A stretch of DNA of 18,889 bases from CAMBDR01 sp046597185. Lineage in GTDB: Bacteria > Pseudomonadota > Gammaproteobacteria > Burkholderiales > Burkholderiaceae_D. A program made the translations under genes and the position numbers. Positions 6,643 to 14,575 of this stretch are shown piece by piece. Below the pieces are notes generated by a model that saw only the letters and a program-made list of their open reading frames with translations, did no database searches and was not told the DNA's origin. Position 1 is the stretch's first letter. Every line of letters begins with the position of its first letter. The stretch is from NCBI GenBank assembly GCA_046597185.1, contig JBKJLF010000371.1:1-18889 (forward strand), given 5' to 3'.

Positions 6643-7064
6643 TGGTTGTTACTCACTATCTGCGCCAAACGCATAATTGTTTGGAGTGAATTGGTGCTGG
6701 CACTGGTGGCAAAATTCATCGAACCCAAGGTCAGGCTCGCCATATCGGGCCGCAATGCGCCTTCCAACAACAAGGGCGCGGCACGCCGTTCTACATCCGG
6801 TTGGAGGCGGCCACTGGTGCTCACTGCGAGAATCAATTGCGGGGCCTGGCTGCGAATGCGCCCGATAATTTCAGCGTAAATTTCAGGGCTTTCGGTGGGG
6901 TTTTCATCCGGCAAGCGTGGATGCACATGCGCAATGGAAACACCTGCTTTCACACAAGCCAAAACATCTTGTGCGATTCGCAGAGGGGTGAGCGGGACAT
7001 GCGGCGATTGCGTCGAGCGTGGCACCATGCCCGTTGGTGCCAGATTGATAATTAAAGGGTTCAT
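6639..7064 (-). CDS. N-terminal half of a BKACE (DUF849) beta-keto acid cleavage enzyme
   Basis: With the ATG at 7064 the product is 141 aa. It matches the first half of 3-keto-5-aminohexanoate cleavage enzyme-type proteins: LIINLAPTGMVP at the start, AHVHPR with the two metal-binding histidines at H46 and H48, ILAVSTSGR (about 78-86) and PDMASLTLGSMNF (about 106-118). The family has about 270-310 residues in a TIM barrel. Here the protein stops after roughly four strand-helix units, losing the later metal-ligand Glu and the rest of the active site. Yet it overlaps by 4 bp (ATGA) both the upstream TPM gene and the downstream NeuD-like gene, which is unusual for a random break. It may be a decayed gene kept for coupling, or a half-barrel with another role. 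Normal cleavage activity is unlikely. Confidence 0.82.
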   Translation of the reverse strand: MNPLIINLAPTGMVPRSTQSPHVPLTPLRIAQDVLACVKAGVSIAHVHPRLPDENPTESPEIYAEIIGRIRSQAPQLILAVSTSGRLQPDVERRAAPLLLEGALRPDMASLTLGSMNFATSASTNSLQTIMRLAQIVSNNQ

Positions 7065-8527
7065 GGGGGCGTCGTATCCTGATCGTAATTTTTTTGGAAC
7101 CATTTATAGTGATTCTGCAGCAGCGTATCGTCCGGCGTTTTCTTGAGTAGCGACAGATAATGCCGCTCCACGCCGTTAATATCGTTGGTATTGAGGTAAA
7201 TATCAATCAAACGCCATGCCAGATCATGCCGCTGCGGGGCCAGTTGCAGTGCTTTTTCATACAAGGGTGCGGCGGCTTCGAACCACGCCATGTCAAATTG
7301 CAGCAGTTCTGCCAATTTCACATAGTTTTCCGCTTGTTTTGGTTGGCGTGCGATGTCGGCTTCCGCTTGCCCGATATGTTTGAGCAGTTTGGCCGGGTTA
7401 TCCAGTAGTGCAGGCGCGCGAGAGCGGTTCAGGTACAGCGCCTGATCGGCTGGCCAGGCAAAGGTATACGGCCCATCCTGAAACTTGGGGTGGCTGCGGC
7501 CATCGTCGGACAAGTGAAAATACGCCGACGCACGGGCTTCATCCACATACCACAGGCCGCGTTCATTTTGCCGTAATAAAATCGGCGCTGGCGCTGGGTT
7601 GGCCGATGCATTGGACTGCGAAGGCGGTAAAAACAGCGCCGCAGCCAATGGCCCCTGTTGCACAATCCGCCAGGGCAGGGATTTTTGATATTGCAGGTGC
7701 AAGCCTTGCAACCAGGTAGCGGCACGGGGTTTTTCGATGCGGGAAAAGCGGCTGCCTTCGGTCAGTAGCGGCAATTGCGGCGTACCCCAACCCTGTTGCA
7801 AGGATTGCAGATAGCGTTTTAGCACAGTTTTCAGTACTTTGTCGGGCTGCATTTCGCGCTCCAGCTCCGGCACCAGCGGCGGCAGTTCGCGCCGTACTTG
7901 CTCGGCGCTGGCAGCATAACCGCGCCCGACCACACCGGCAGTCGCAGAAAAATACTGGGTCAGGGCGTGATTGTTATTGGGGACAGGAAGCAGTATTTCA
8001 CTGGATTGGCCACTTTTCTTGTACGCCAAATAGTGCGTGCTCAGGGTGGGGATGATTTCAGTTAAAAAATCGCGCTGGACAAACGGGCCATTCGATAACA
8101 TAAACGCACGTGCCGATTGTTCCACCTCGCGACATAAGGCGTCCGGGAAGGCCGCTTTCAAGTCGCGGCCCACTTCCACTTTGAACAAATGTTCTTGCTC
8201 GGACCAAATCAATAAAATCGCCTGATGTCGTTCTTGTTGGCCCAGGCGCAAGTCTTTAAAGTTCAGTGAAGCCTGATCCTCAATCGACATGCCTGCAGGC
8301 AAATGGTTTTGCACAATAATGCCCAACTGAATTTGGCTGCGCACCTGAAACGCGCGGATTGAGGCGCGTAAAGCACGATCATATTTGTGATTGCTGGATT
8401 GATTCAACAGGCCGGACGCAGGCATAACCACCGCAGGTGGGCGCTTGATTGTGTACCAAAAATAGCCACCCAGCAGCAAAATGAATAACAGCGCACTGGT
8501 ATTGATGCGCCATGCCAACTTAGTCAT
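7061..8527 (-). CDS. Membrane-anchored TPM domain protein with C-terminal TPR
   Basis: A 488-aa protein. A single hydrophobic segment at residues 10-27 followed by KRPP predicts an inner-membrane anchor; the side on which the rest lies is not certain, but TPM domains are usually periplasmic. Residues about 40-170 form a TPM (Psb32/MOLO-1) domain, with LGIIVQNHLPAG, then ILLIWSEQEHLFKVEVGRDL, then AAFPDALCREVEQSA. TPM domains occur in photosystem repair and acid phosphatase-like proteins. The middle region has no named match. The last ~90 residues hold TPR-like helices (NYVKLAELLQFD, APLYEKALQLAP, AWRLIDIYLNTND). It is the first gene of a minus-strand run, overlapping the BKACE fragment by 4 bp. 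Specific function unknown. Confidence 0.8.
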   Translation of the reverse strand: MTKLAWRINTSALLFILLLGGYFWYTIKRPPAVVMPASGLLNQSSNHKYDRALRASIRAFQVRSQIQLGIIVQNHLPAGMSIEDQASLNFKDLRLGQQERHQAILLIWSEQEHLFKVEVGRDLKAAFPDALCREVEQSARAFMLSNGPFVQRDFLTEIIPTLSTHYLAYKKSGQSSEILLPVPNNNHALTQYFSATAGVVGRGYAASAEQVRRELPPLVPELEREMQPDKVLKTVLKRYLQSLQQGWGTPQLPLLTEGSRFSRIEKPRAATWLQGLHLQYQKSLPWRIVQQGPLAAALFLPPSQSNASANPAPAPILLRQNERGLWYVDEARASAYFHLSDDGRSHPKFQDGPYTFAWPADQALYLNRSRAPALLDNPAKLLKHIGQAEADIARQPKQAENYVKLAELLQFDMAWFEAAAPLYEKALQLAPQRHDLAWRLIDIYLNTNDINGVERHYLSLLKKTPDDTLLQNHYKWFQKNYDQDTTPP

Positions 8528-8552
8528 GGGAAATCCAATGCGTAAAGAAGGG

Positions 8553-8579
8553 GATGCGGCTGATACGGCTGATACGGCT
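8553..8579 (+). repeat. 9-bp tandem repeat, three copies
   Basis: GATGCGGCT is followed by two copies of GATACGGCT. The array lies in the 5' leader of the minus-strand TPM gene, about 26-52 bp upstream of its start. Confidence 0.85.
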
Positions 8580-8664
8580 TTTCAGCAGAAAAATGAGCAA
8601 TGGCAATGTTTTCATTGTGAATGTCGATTGTGTTTGAAGGCCCGTGAATCGGCGCATGGCGAGG

Positions 8665-8670
8665 ATTATA
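8665..8670 (-). promoter_or_regulatory. Possible -10 element for the TPM-BKACE-NeuD run
   Basis: A perfect TATAAT reads on the minus strand about 140 bp upstream of the TPM start codon. No good -35 hexamer stands at the right distance, so it may depend on an activator or be chance. Confidence 0.3.
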
Positions 8671-8913
8671 CAATTATGTGCGCTGCTCTGGGGCGCGCTT
8701 TGTTTTGCGTTGTAGCTTGTGTGTTGTTGTATGGGTGGAGGGCGGCCCAGGGGTGTGGCAAAATTGGGTAGTCTTACAAACCGCTACAGAGGGAAAAGCA
8801 AAGCAAAATAGTATGATTTTGAAAAAAAAGAGTAAATTGAGAAAAGTAATTTTCCGAGCTCGCGCCGCCGCAAAAAAAAGCGTCGGATTCGGGCCAGGTG
8901 AACGGTTTTTGAT

Positions 8914-8942
8914 TGTTCCTGAACAAAATCTGCGCCTATAAT
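8914..8942 (+). promoter_or_regulatory. Candidate sigma-70 promoter of the chemoreceptor gene
   Basis: TTGTTC (8914-8919) and a perfect TATAAT (8937-8942) are 17 nt apart. Transcription would start near 8949, leaving a leader of about 80 nt before the ATG at 9030. I see no FliA-type promoter instead. Confidence 0.6.
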
Positions 8943-9029
8943 CAATTCATCTGCCGTTTGATTTTTTTGATTTTGGGCATTGGTTGTGAACGGGTAAATT
9001 GATCGACTTGGCGAGGGTTGGGGGGCGAA

Positions 9030-10670
9030 ATGGATTTGGCACATCTCAAAGTGGGAACACGTTTAGGCTTGGGCTTTGCCTTGGTATTGCTCTTGCTGGT
9101 GGCCGCAATTGGTCTTGGCATCAACAATATGGCACAGATTCAAAACCGCCTGGATCGGGTGGTGCGCGTCAACAATGCCGTGACCAGTTTGGTGATTCAT
9201 ATGGGGGCCAATATTAGCCAGCGTGAAATGGCCTTGCGCACCATTACCCTGATGGGCGAGGGCGATGACAAGGGGCCGGAAATGGCCAGGGTGAAGGAAT
9301 TTACCCGCAAGTATGATGAGGCGCAAAAAAAGCTGGAAGCCAAGTTTGCGGCCGAAGGTTCGGAGCAAGAAAAAGCCTTCCTCGCCGAGATTAAACAATT
9401 TCAGTCCGTCGCCATGCCGGCCATTGAAAAAGCCTCCCTCGCCTGGCAAGACAATAAACCTGCCGATGCGATTAAAATCATGCGCAAAGAAGTGCGTCCG
9501 GTACAAAAAAAATGGATGGAAACGCTGGATAAACTGGCGGAGCTGGAGGATAAACTCAATGGTCAGGTGCAAGGCGAAGCATCGAGTGCGTTTCAAACGG
9601 CGCGTAACGTCATGTTGGGCCTGGGCGTGTTGGCCTTGGCCTTGGGGATAGCCGCGGCCATGGTCATTACCCGTGGTTTGTTAAACCGTTTGGGGGGCGA
9701 ACCCGAATATACCGCCCATATTGCCAGCCGTATCGCTTATGGCGATTTGGTGATTGCGATTGATACCAAGCCCCATGATACCGACAGCCTTTTGCTTGAA
9801 ATGAAAGGCATGCGTGACAGTTTGGTGAGTATCGTCGGGCAAGTGCGGGTGGGCACGGAAATGATTGGTACCGCTTCGCATGAAATTGCCGATGGTAATG
9901 CCGATTTATCACACCGTACCGACGCGCAAACTACGGCACTGGAAAAAATTGCCCTGGCGATGGATGATTTAACCAAAACCGTGAAGCAAAATGCGGTGCA
10001 TGCGCGGGAAGCCAATTTGCTGGCCGCCAGCGCCTCGGATGTGGCCTTAAAAGGCGGCGTGGTAGTGTCGAATGTGGTGAAAACCATGGGATCGATCAAT
10101 CAATCGGCCAATAAAATTGCGGATATTATTGGCGTGATCGACTCCATTGCATTTCAAACCAATATTTTGGCCTTGAATGCGGCGGTGGAAGCGGCGCGCG
10201 CCGGGGAACAAGGGCGCGGTTTTGCGGTGGTAGCCACCGAAGTGCGTAACCTGGCGCAACGCTCGGCGGCGGCGGCCAAGGAAATTAAAAATCTGATTGG
10301 TGATTCGGTCGAAGAAGTCGAGCGCGGCAGCAAATTGGTGCAGCAAGCCGGGGTCACCATGGGCGAAGTGGTGGAGAGTGTCAAGCGGGTGACTAACATC
10401 ATGAGTGAAATTGCCAATGCCAGCGAAGAGCAAAGTATGGGCATTGAGCAAGTGAATCATTCCATTATTGATATGGAAGGCATGACCCAGCAAAACGCAG
10501 CGCTGGCGGATCAGGCGGCGGCAGCCGCCCAAAGTTTGCAGGATCAGGCGCGTGATTTGGCCCATGTTGTGAGTGTGTTTAAATTAACTGACAAGGAAGA
10601 AGCCCATGGTTTGGGGCAAAGTTCTTTATCCCGACAATTATCGACCCGTTCGAAGAGTGCAGCGTATTAG
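9030..10670 (+). CDS. Methyl-accepting chemotaxis protein (four-helix-bundle sensor)
   Basis: A 546-aa inner-membrane chemoreceptor. TM1 is at about 12-31. The periplasmic domain (about 32-190) is helical and fits the four-helix-bundle ligand domain of Tar/Tsr-type receptors. TM2 is at about 194-216, and HAMP follows from NRLGGEP. The cytoplasmic signalling hairpin includes the highly conserved tip IAFQTNILALNAAVEAARAG (373-392) and GRGFAVVATEVRNLAQRSA, which bind CheA and CheW. Methylation helices flank the tip. There is no NWETF-type pentapeptide at the C-terminus for tethering CheR or CheB. The ATG at 9030 is chosen over a TTG at 9018 because a G-rich Shine-Dalgarno lies about 4 nt upstream of it and the product begins MDLAHLKVGTRLG, usual for this group. 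Ligand unknown. No other che genes are nearby, so it acts as an orphan receptor. Confidence 0.93.
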   Translation: MDLAHLKVGTRLGLGFALVLLLLVAAIGLGINNMAQIQNRLDRVVRVNNAVTSLVIHMGANISQREMALRTITLMGEGDDKGPEMARVKEFTRKYDEAQKKLEAKFAAEGSEQEKAFLAEIKQFQSVAMPAIEKASLAWQDNKPADAIKIMRKEVRPVQKKWMETLDKLAELEDKLNGQVQGEASSAFQTARNVMLGLGVLALALGIAAAMVITRGLLNRLGGEPEYTAHIASRIAYGDLVIAIDTKPHDTDSLLLEMKGMRDSLVSIVGQVRVGTEMIGTASHEIADGNADLSHRTDAQTTALEKIALAMDDLTKTVKQNAVHAREANLLAASASDVALKGGVVVSNVVKTMGSINQSANKIADIIGVIDSIAFQTNILALNAAVEAARAGEQGRGFAVVATEVRNLAQRSAAAAKEIKNLIGDSVEEVERGSKLVQQAGVTMGEVVESVKRVTNIMSEIANASEEQSMGIEQVNHSIIDMEGMTQQNAALADQAAAAAQSLQDQARDLAHVVSVFKLTDKEEAHGLGQSSLSRQLSTRSKSAAY

Positions 10671-10704
10671 TTAATGAATCAGTTAATTAATCAAGTAATT
10701 GAGC
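10669..10704 (+). repeat. Degenerate 12-bp tandem repeat starting at the chemoreceptor stop codon
   Basis: AGTTAATGAATC (10669-10680) is followed by AGTTAATTAATC (10681-10692) and a more diverged AAGTAATTGAGC (10693-10704). The array begins within the TAG stop codon at 10668-10670. Confidence 0.7.
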
Positions 10705-10759
10705 CATCCGATGTTGTAGAATGGGCGCTCAGAGCATAAGAACTTTTCGGGGAAATGTC

Positions 10760-11122
10760 ATGAAAACTACTCGGTGTTGGGGGCTGGCCATGACGCTGAT
10801 CATTGGTGTGGGCGGTGCGGGCGGCGTGGTTGGGGTGGCGTGGGCAGCAGAAACGCCACCGGTGTTTGATGCAAAAAACTGTAAGATCGAGTACCCAAAA
10901 GCGTCCTTGCTGAATGAAGAGCAAGGCGTGGTCACACTGTCGTTTTTGGTTGGCGTCGATGGTGCGGTGGTCGATTCGAAAGTGGTGAAATCAAGCGGCT
11001 TCAAAAATCTTGACAAAGCGGCGGTGAAAGCGATTAGCGCCTGCAAATTTAAACCGGGTACCAAAGACGGTGCCCCGGCTCAATCCTGGGTTAAGTTTGA
11101 TTACAATTGGAAGTTGGATTGA
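10760..11122 (+). CDS. Small periplasmic TonB C-terminal domain protein
   Basis: A 120-aa protein made of a signal peptide (residues 1-30, ending AWA before AET) and a TonB C-terminal fold (about 40-117). The pattern is IEYPKASLLNEEQGVVTLSF, then VVDSKVVKSSGF, then AVKAISACKFKPGT, as in TonB-C proteins. It lacks the membrane anchor and Pro-rich linker of a true energy transducer, so it cannot couple to ExbBD in the normal way. It probably acts as a periplasmic binding or scaffold protein. C41 and C95 could form a disulfide. The ATG at 10760 has GGGGA about 6 nt upstream. It is followed 47 bp later by the sensor kinase gene, and the two may form an operon. The stop codon lies in a 10-bp tandem duplication. 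Confidence 0.85.
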   Translation: MKTTRCWGLAMTLIIGVGGAGGVVGVAWAAETPPVFDAKNCKIEYPKASLLNEEQGVVTLSFLVGVDGAVVDSKVVKSSGFKNLDKAAVKAISACKFKPGTKDGAPAQSWVKFDYNWKLD

Positions 11123-11131
11123 GTTGGATTG
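11112..11131 (+). repeat. 10-bp tandem duplication at the stop codon of the TonB-C gene
   Basis: AGTTGGATTG is present twice in direct succession (11112-11121, 11122-11131). The first copy contains the last two sense codons and most of the stop codon at 11120-11122. Confidence 0.9.
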
Positions 11132-11169
11132 CGCATTGTGTTAAGCCCGGTGGAAGAATCAACCTCATC

Positions 11170-14100
11170 ATGATCAAAAACACCATGCCCATTCTCTCCC
11201 ACAGCCTGCTTGCTCGCCTGCTGTCATTGATCGCCACAACCCTGGTGTTGCTTGGCATCCCGGCAGTGAGTGTGGCGGATGCTCACAGCCAGGCAACGCT
11301 CAAGCAAGTGACATTGCAACTGCAATGGAAACATCAATTCGAATTCGCCGGTTTTTACGCCGCGAAGGAAAAAGGCTATTATCAGCAAGCTGGGCTAGCC
11401 GTTGAGTTGGTCGAGGCAGGATCCAATTCCAGTCATATCAACGATCTGGTTGAGGGCAGAACAAGCTTCATGACACGCGGATCGATTGTGATTGGTGAAC
11501 GGCTGCAAGGCGCACCGGTGGTGATGCTTTCCAACTACTTCAAACGCTCGCCACTGGTGATTGTCAGCAAACCGGAAATCCGCTTGCCGGGCGACCTGAA
11601 GGGCAAGCGCCTGATGGCCGCCTCGGACGAGATCGACAGTATCGCTTTCAAAACCATGTTCAAACAGTTTGGCGTCAGCAAGGCAGAACTGAGCTTGGTT
11701 GCGCCCACTTTTACCATACAAGACTTTATCTCTGGCAGGGTCGATGCGATGACCGTGTTCCTGACCAACGAAATTTTCGCACTCCAGCAATCGGGCGTGC
11801 CCTACAATGTGATTGACCCGAACAATTACGACGTTGAATTTTATGACGTTAACCTGGTTACCTCAGAAAGCTATGCGCGCGCCAATCCTGAAGCGGTGCG
11901 CGCCTTCAAAGCGGCCAGCGACCAGGGGTGGGTCTACGCGCTGGCGCACCAGGAAGAAATCATCGATCTGATCTTGCGCAAATACAACAGCCAAAACCGG
12001 AGTCGCGCCGCGCTGGAGTTTGAAGCCAAACAAACCGCGCGGCTGATGCTACCCAAGGTGTATCCGGTTGGCGGCATTGATGGCGATAAATTGCGCCGCA
12101 TGGGCGAATCCTTCGTCCAGGCGGGTGAAGCCCCATCGATTGATCGGCTCGACGGACTGGTGATTGACGGCGGTTTGGGTGGCAAGCCCCAGACCAGTTT
12201 GCAACTCAGGTTGATGCCGGAAGAGCGGGCATATTTGCGCAAAAAAGGCGATATCCGGATGTGCGTAGACCCCGACTGGATGCCAGTTGAGCGTATTGGT
12301 AGCGACGGCAAGCATCAGGGCGTGGCCGCCGATTTAACGCAGCGGTTTGCCCAAAAACTGGGGGTTAAACTGGTTTTGGTGCCGTCCAAAACCTGGCAGG
12401 AAACGATGGACCTGTTTAATGCCCATCAATGCGACATTATTTCTGCGGCAGCAGAAACCTCGGCACGCAAAGCCACCATGGATTTCACCACGCCGTATAT
12501 GTTTTTTTCAGCGGCGATTATCACCAATAACCGACAAGTGTATATTCCGGATCTTCAATCTGTTTTGAAAGAAACCTTCGGCGTGGTCAAGGGCTATTCT
12601 TTGGGCGAGAAATTGCGGCTGCGCTATCCTGGCATCCGCCTGGTGGAAGTGAAGAATACGCTGGAAGGCCTCAAGCAAGTGCAGGAGGGTAAGCTATTTG
12701 GCTTTATTGATGCGCTGCCAGCGGTGGTGTATCTGATTCAAACCCAAGGCATGTACGATATCAAAGTGGCCGGGCAGTTGGATGAAAAGTGGGAGATTTC
12801 GCTCGCCACGCGCAATGACGAGCCCTTGCTGCGCCATCTGTTTCAATTGGCCATTGATGCAGTGCCACTGGAGGAGCGTCAAAACGCGATTAATCGCTGG
12901 CTTTCGGTGCGGGTGGAACAGGGGTTTGATTATGCCTTGATGTGGAAATTGGGTCTGGGCGCGGCTTTGCTACTGCTGGGCGTGATCGTCTGGAACCGCA
13001 AGCTGGCCAAACTGAATAAGCGGCTTGATCTGGCGCAGCGCCAACTGGTGCAATCACTGGCGACAGTGCAATCGATTCTGGATACCTCCCCGGTTGGCAT
13101 CAGTTTGCTGGACGCACAACTTCGGCACACCCATGTCAATAAAGCCTATTGGGAAACCTCGGGGTATGAGCTGGATGAATTGCTGGGGCAAAGCATCATG
13201 GAATTTTTTCCGCCGGGGGAGGCGTTGGAGCCTTTCATTCAGGAAGCCACCAGGACACTGGCGGCAGGCAAGCCGATTAGTCAGGAGCGCCAGTTGCGCC
13301 ACCGTGATGGCTCGCTAAGGTGGGTGCTGATTCAAGTGAATGCGGTTGATCCACGCGACCTGGAGCAAGGCTTTGTGGTGGTAGTGGAAAATATTTCCCG
13401 GCGCAAGCAAGCCGAGCGCGAAATTTTGGAAACCAATCAAACCCTGCAAGCGACCTTGCAAGACTTGCGCGCCACCCAGGCCCAACTGATCCAGGCCGAG
13501 AAAATGGTATCGCTGGGGCAGTTGGTGACCAGCGTGGCGCATGAGCTCAATTCGCCCATTGGCGCGGTCAAATCCTGCGGGCAATCGATTGCGGCGGCGT
13601 TTGCCGAGCTGAAGGTGAAGCTGCCGATACTGTATGGCACGCTGGATCAGGCCATGCTCGATTTATTCATGAAATTGGTCGGCCATACCAGCGTGACGGG
13701 CGAGATTGCCACCGCGCGCGAGCAGCGTGCAGCCATGGTTGAGGTGGCGCGGCAATTGAAGGCAGCCGGGATCAGTGATGCCCGTGCCAGGGCTGCCGTG
13801 TTGATCCAGTTGAATGCACAAACCACGCTGGATGCGTATTTGCCCTTGCTGCGCCACCCTGAGGTGGAGTCCATTCTCGCGACCGCGCAAGACTTTGCGG
13901 CGATTGACAATGGCACCCTGGTCATCGGCATGGCGGTAGCCAGAGTGAATAAAATCGTTGGCACGCTCAGGGCGTTTTCACCAACTGGAACGGATGGTGG
14001 CATGATGGCGACCGATCTGGAAGAAGGCATCAAAGCGGTTTTGGCGCTCTACCAGAGCCAGATTGCGCAGCAAGCCGAACTGGTTTGTGAATTCGAGCCG

Positions 14101-14469
14101 ATCGCGCCCATTTACGGCCAGCCGGAGCAATTAAATCAGCTTTGGACCCACCTCATCTTAAATGCCTTGCAAGCCATGAAACAAAAGGGCAGGCTCACGG
14201 TGACCCTCAAGCAAATTGGCAACGAGGTGGTGGTCTCGGTGGGCGACACGGGTTGCGGCATTCCTGACGAAATCCGGGGCCGAATCTTCGAACCCTTTTT
14301 CACCACCCGGGCGGCAGGCGAAGGGGCGGGTTTGGGTTTGGACGCGGTCAAGAAAATTGTGGAAAAGCACCGGGGGCGAATTGAAGTACAAAGCGAGGAG
14401 GGGGTGGGGAGCATGTTTTTGGTGTATTTGCCCAAAAACAAACGGCCAAACCATACGCTGGCCGCATAA
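11170..14469 (+). CDS. Sensor histidine kinase with NMT1-like and SBP3-like sensor domains, PAS, and expanded DHp
   Basis: A 1099-aa membrane kinase from the ATG at 11170. After a signal sequence (1-38) come two different periplasmic binding domains. The first is NMT1/THI5-like (about 44-280: TLQLQWKHQFEFAGFYAAKE, then GYYQQAGLAVELVEAGSN). The second is family-3 solute-binding (about 355-585: MCVDPDWMPVERIG, then CDIISAAAETSARKATMDFT). A TM helix at about 590-611 leads to PAS (about 630-745) and the kinase core. The phospho-acceptor is H791 in AHELNSPIG. The ATPase has an N-box near N998, DTGCGIP from D1026, FEPFFTT and GAGLGL. The two DHp helices are split by an insert of about 110 residues. 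No receiver domain or response regulator gene is present. Ligands may be pyrimidine- or amino-acid-like by family, not shown. The ribosome binding site (GGAAG, 13 nt) is distant, so the start is only probable. Confidence 0.9.
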   Translation: MIKNTMPILSHSLLARLLSLIATTLVLLGIPAVSVADAHSQATLKQVTLQLQWKHQFEFAGFYAAKEKGYYQQAGLAVELVEAGSNSSHINDLVEGRTSFMTRGSIVIGERLQGAPVVMLSNYFKRSPLVIVSKPEIRLPGDLKGKRLMAASDEIDSIAFKTMFKQFGVSKAELSLVAPTFTIQDFISGRVDAMTVFLTNEIFALQQSGVPYNVIDPNNYDVEFYDVNLVTSESYARANPEAVRAFKAASDQGWVYALAHQEEIIDLILRKYNSQNRSRAALEFEAKQTARLMLPKVYPVGGIDGDKLRRMGESFVQAGEAPSIDRLDGLVIDGGLGGKPQTSLQLRLMPEERAYLRKKGDIRMCVDPDWMPVERIGSDGKHQGVAADLTQRFAQKLGVKLVLVPSKTWQETMDLFNAHQCDIISAAAETSARKATMDFTTPYMFFSAAIITNNRQVYIPDLQSVLKETFGVVKGYSLGEKLRLRYPGIRLVEVKNTLEGLKQVQEGKLFGFIDALPAVVYLIQTQGMYDIKVAGQLDEKWEISLATRNDEPLLRHLFQLAIDAVPLEERQNAINRWLSVRVEQGFDYALMWKLGLGAALLLLGVIVWNRKLAKLNKRLDLAQRQLVQSLATVQSILDTSPVGISLLDAQLRHTHVNKAYWETSGYELDELLGQSIMEFFPPGEALEPFIQEATRTLAAGKPISQERQLRHRDGSLRWVLIQVNAVDPRDLEQGFVVVVENISRRKQAEREILETNQTLQATLQDLRATQAQLIQAEKMVSLGQLVTSVAHELNSPIGAVKSCGQSIAAAFAELKVKLPILYGTLDQAMLDLFMKLVGHTSVTGEIATAREQRAAMVEVARQLKAAGISDARARAAVLIQLNAQTTLDAYLPLLRHPEVESILATAQDFAAIDNGTLVIGMAVARVNKIVGTLRAFSPTGTDGGMMATDLEEGIKAVLALYQSQIAQQAELVCEFEPIAPIYGQPEQLNQLWTHLILNALQAMKQKGRLTVTLKQIGNEVVVSVGDTGCGIPDEIRGRIFEPFFTTRAAGEGAGLGLDAVKKIVEKHRGRIEVQSEEGVGSMFLVYLPKNKRPNHTLAA

Positions 14470-14510
14470 TCAAATCAATACCTTACGCAAAAAAGCATAA
14501 GCCAAAGAGC

Positions 14511-14543
14511 GGGGCGGGCTGATGCCGCTCGCCTGTCCGCCCC
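14511..14543. terminator. GC-rich inverted repeat between convergent genes
   Basis: GGGGCGG (14511-14517) pairs with CCGCCCC (14537-14543) across a 19-nt loop in the 106-bp gap between the kinase gene and argJ. On the minus strand it is followed by T-containing sequence, with a T6 run about 25 nt on, but there is no immediate T-tract. A terminator role is tentative. Confidence 0.25.
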
Positions 14544-14575
14544 TGGCTTGGGCCTTGGCTTGGCCCTTGTCTGTA

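Larger units (their letters stand above)
8528..9029. other. Divergent intergenic region between TPM and chemoreceptor genes
   Basis: About 500 bp with no convincing gene. It holds a 9-bp tandem repeat (8553-8579), a minus-strand -10 candidate (8665-8670), an A/G-rich stretch (about 8790-8880), and a good plus-strand promoter (8914-8942). I looked for a riboswitch or tRNA and saw none. Confidence 0.5.

Noticed and set aside
8539..8771. Plus-strand frame with a Cys-rich CFHCECRLC segment and a hydrophobic stretch
   Set aside because: It lies in the leader of the TPM gene, includes the 9-bp repeat as ADTADTA, and has composition typical of a chance frame; no family is recognisable.
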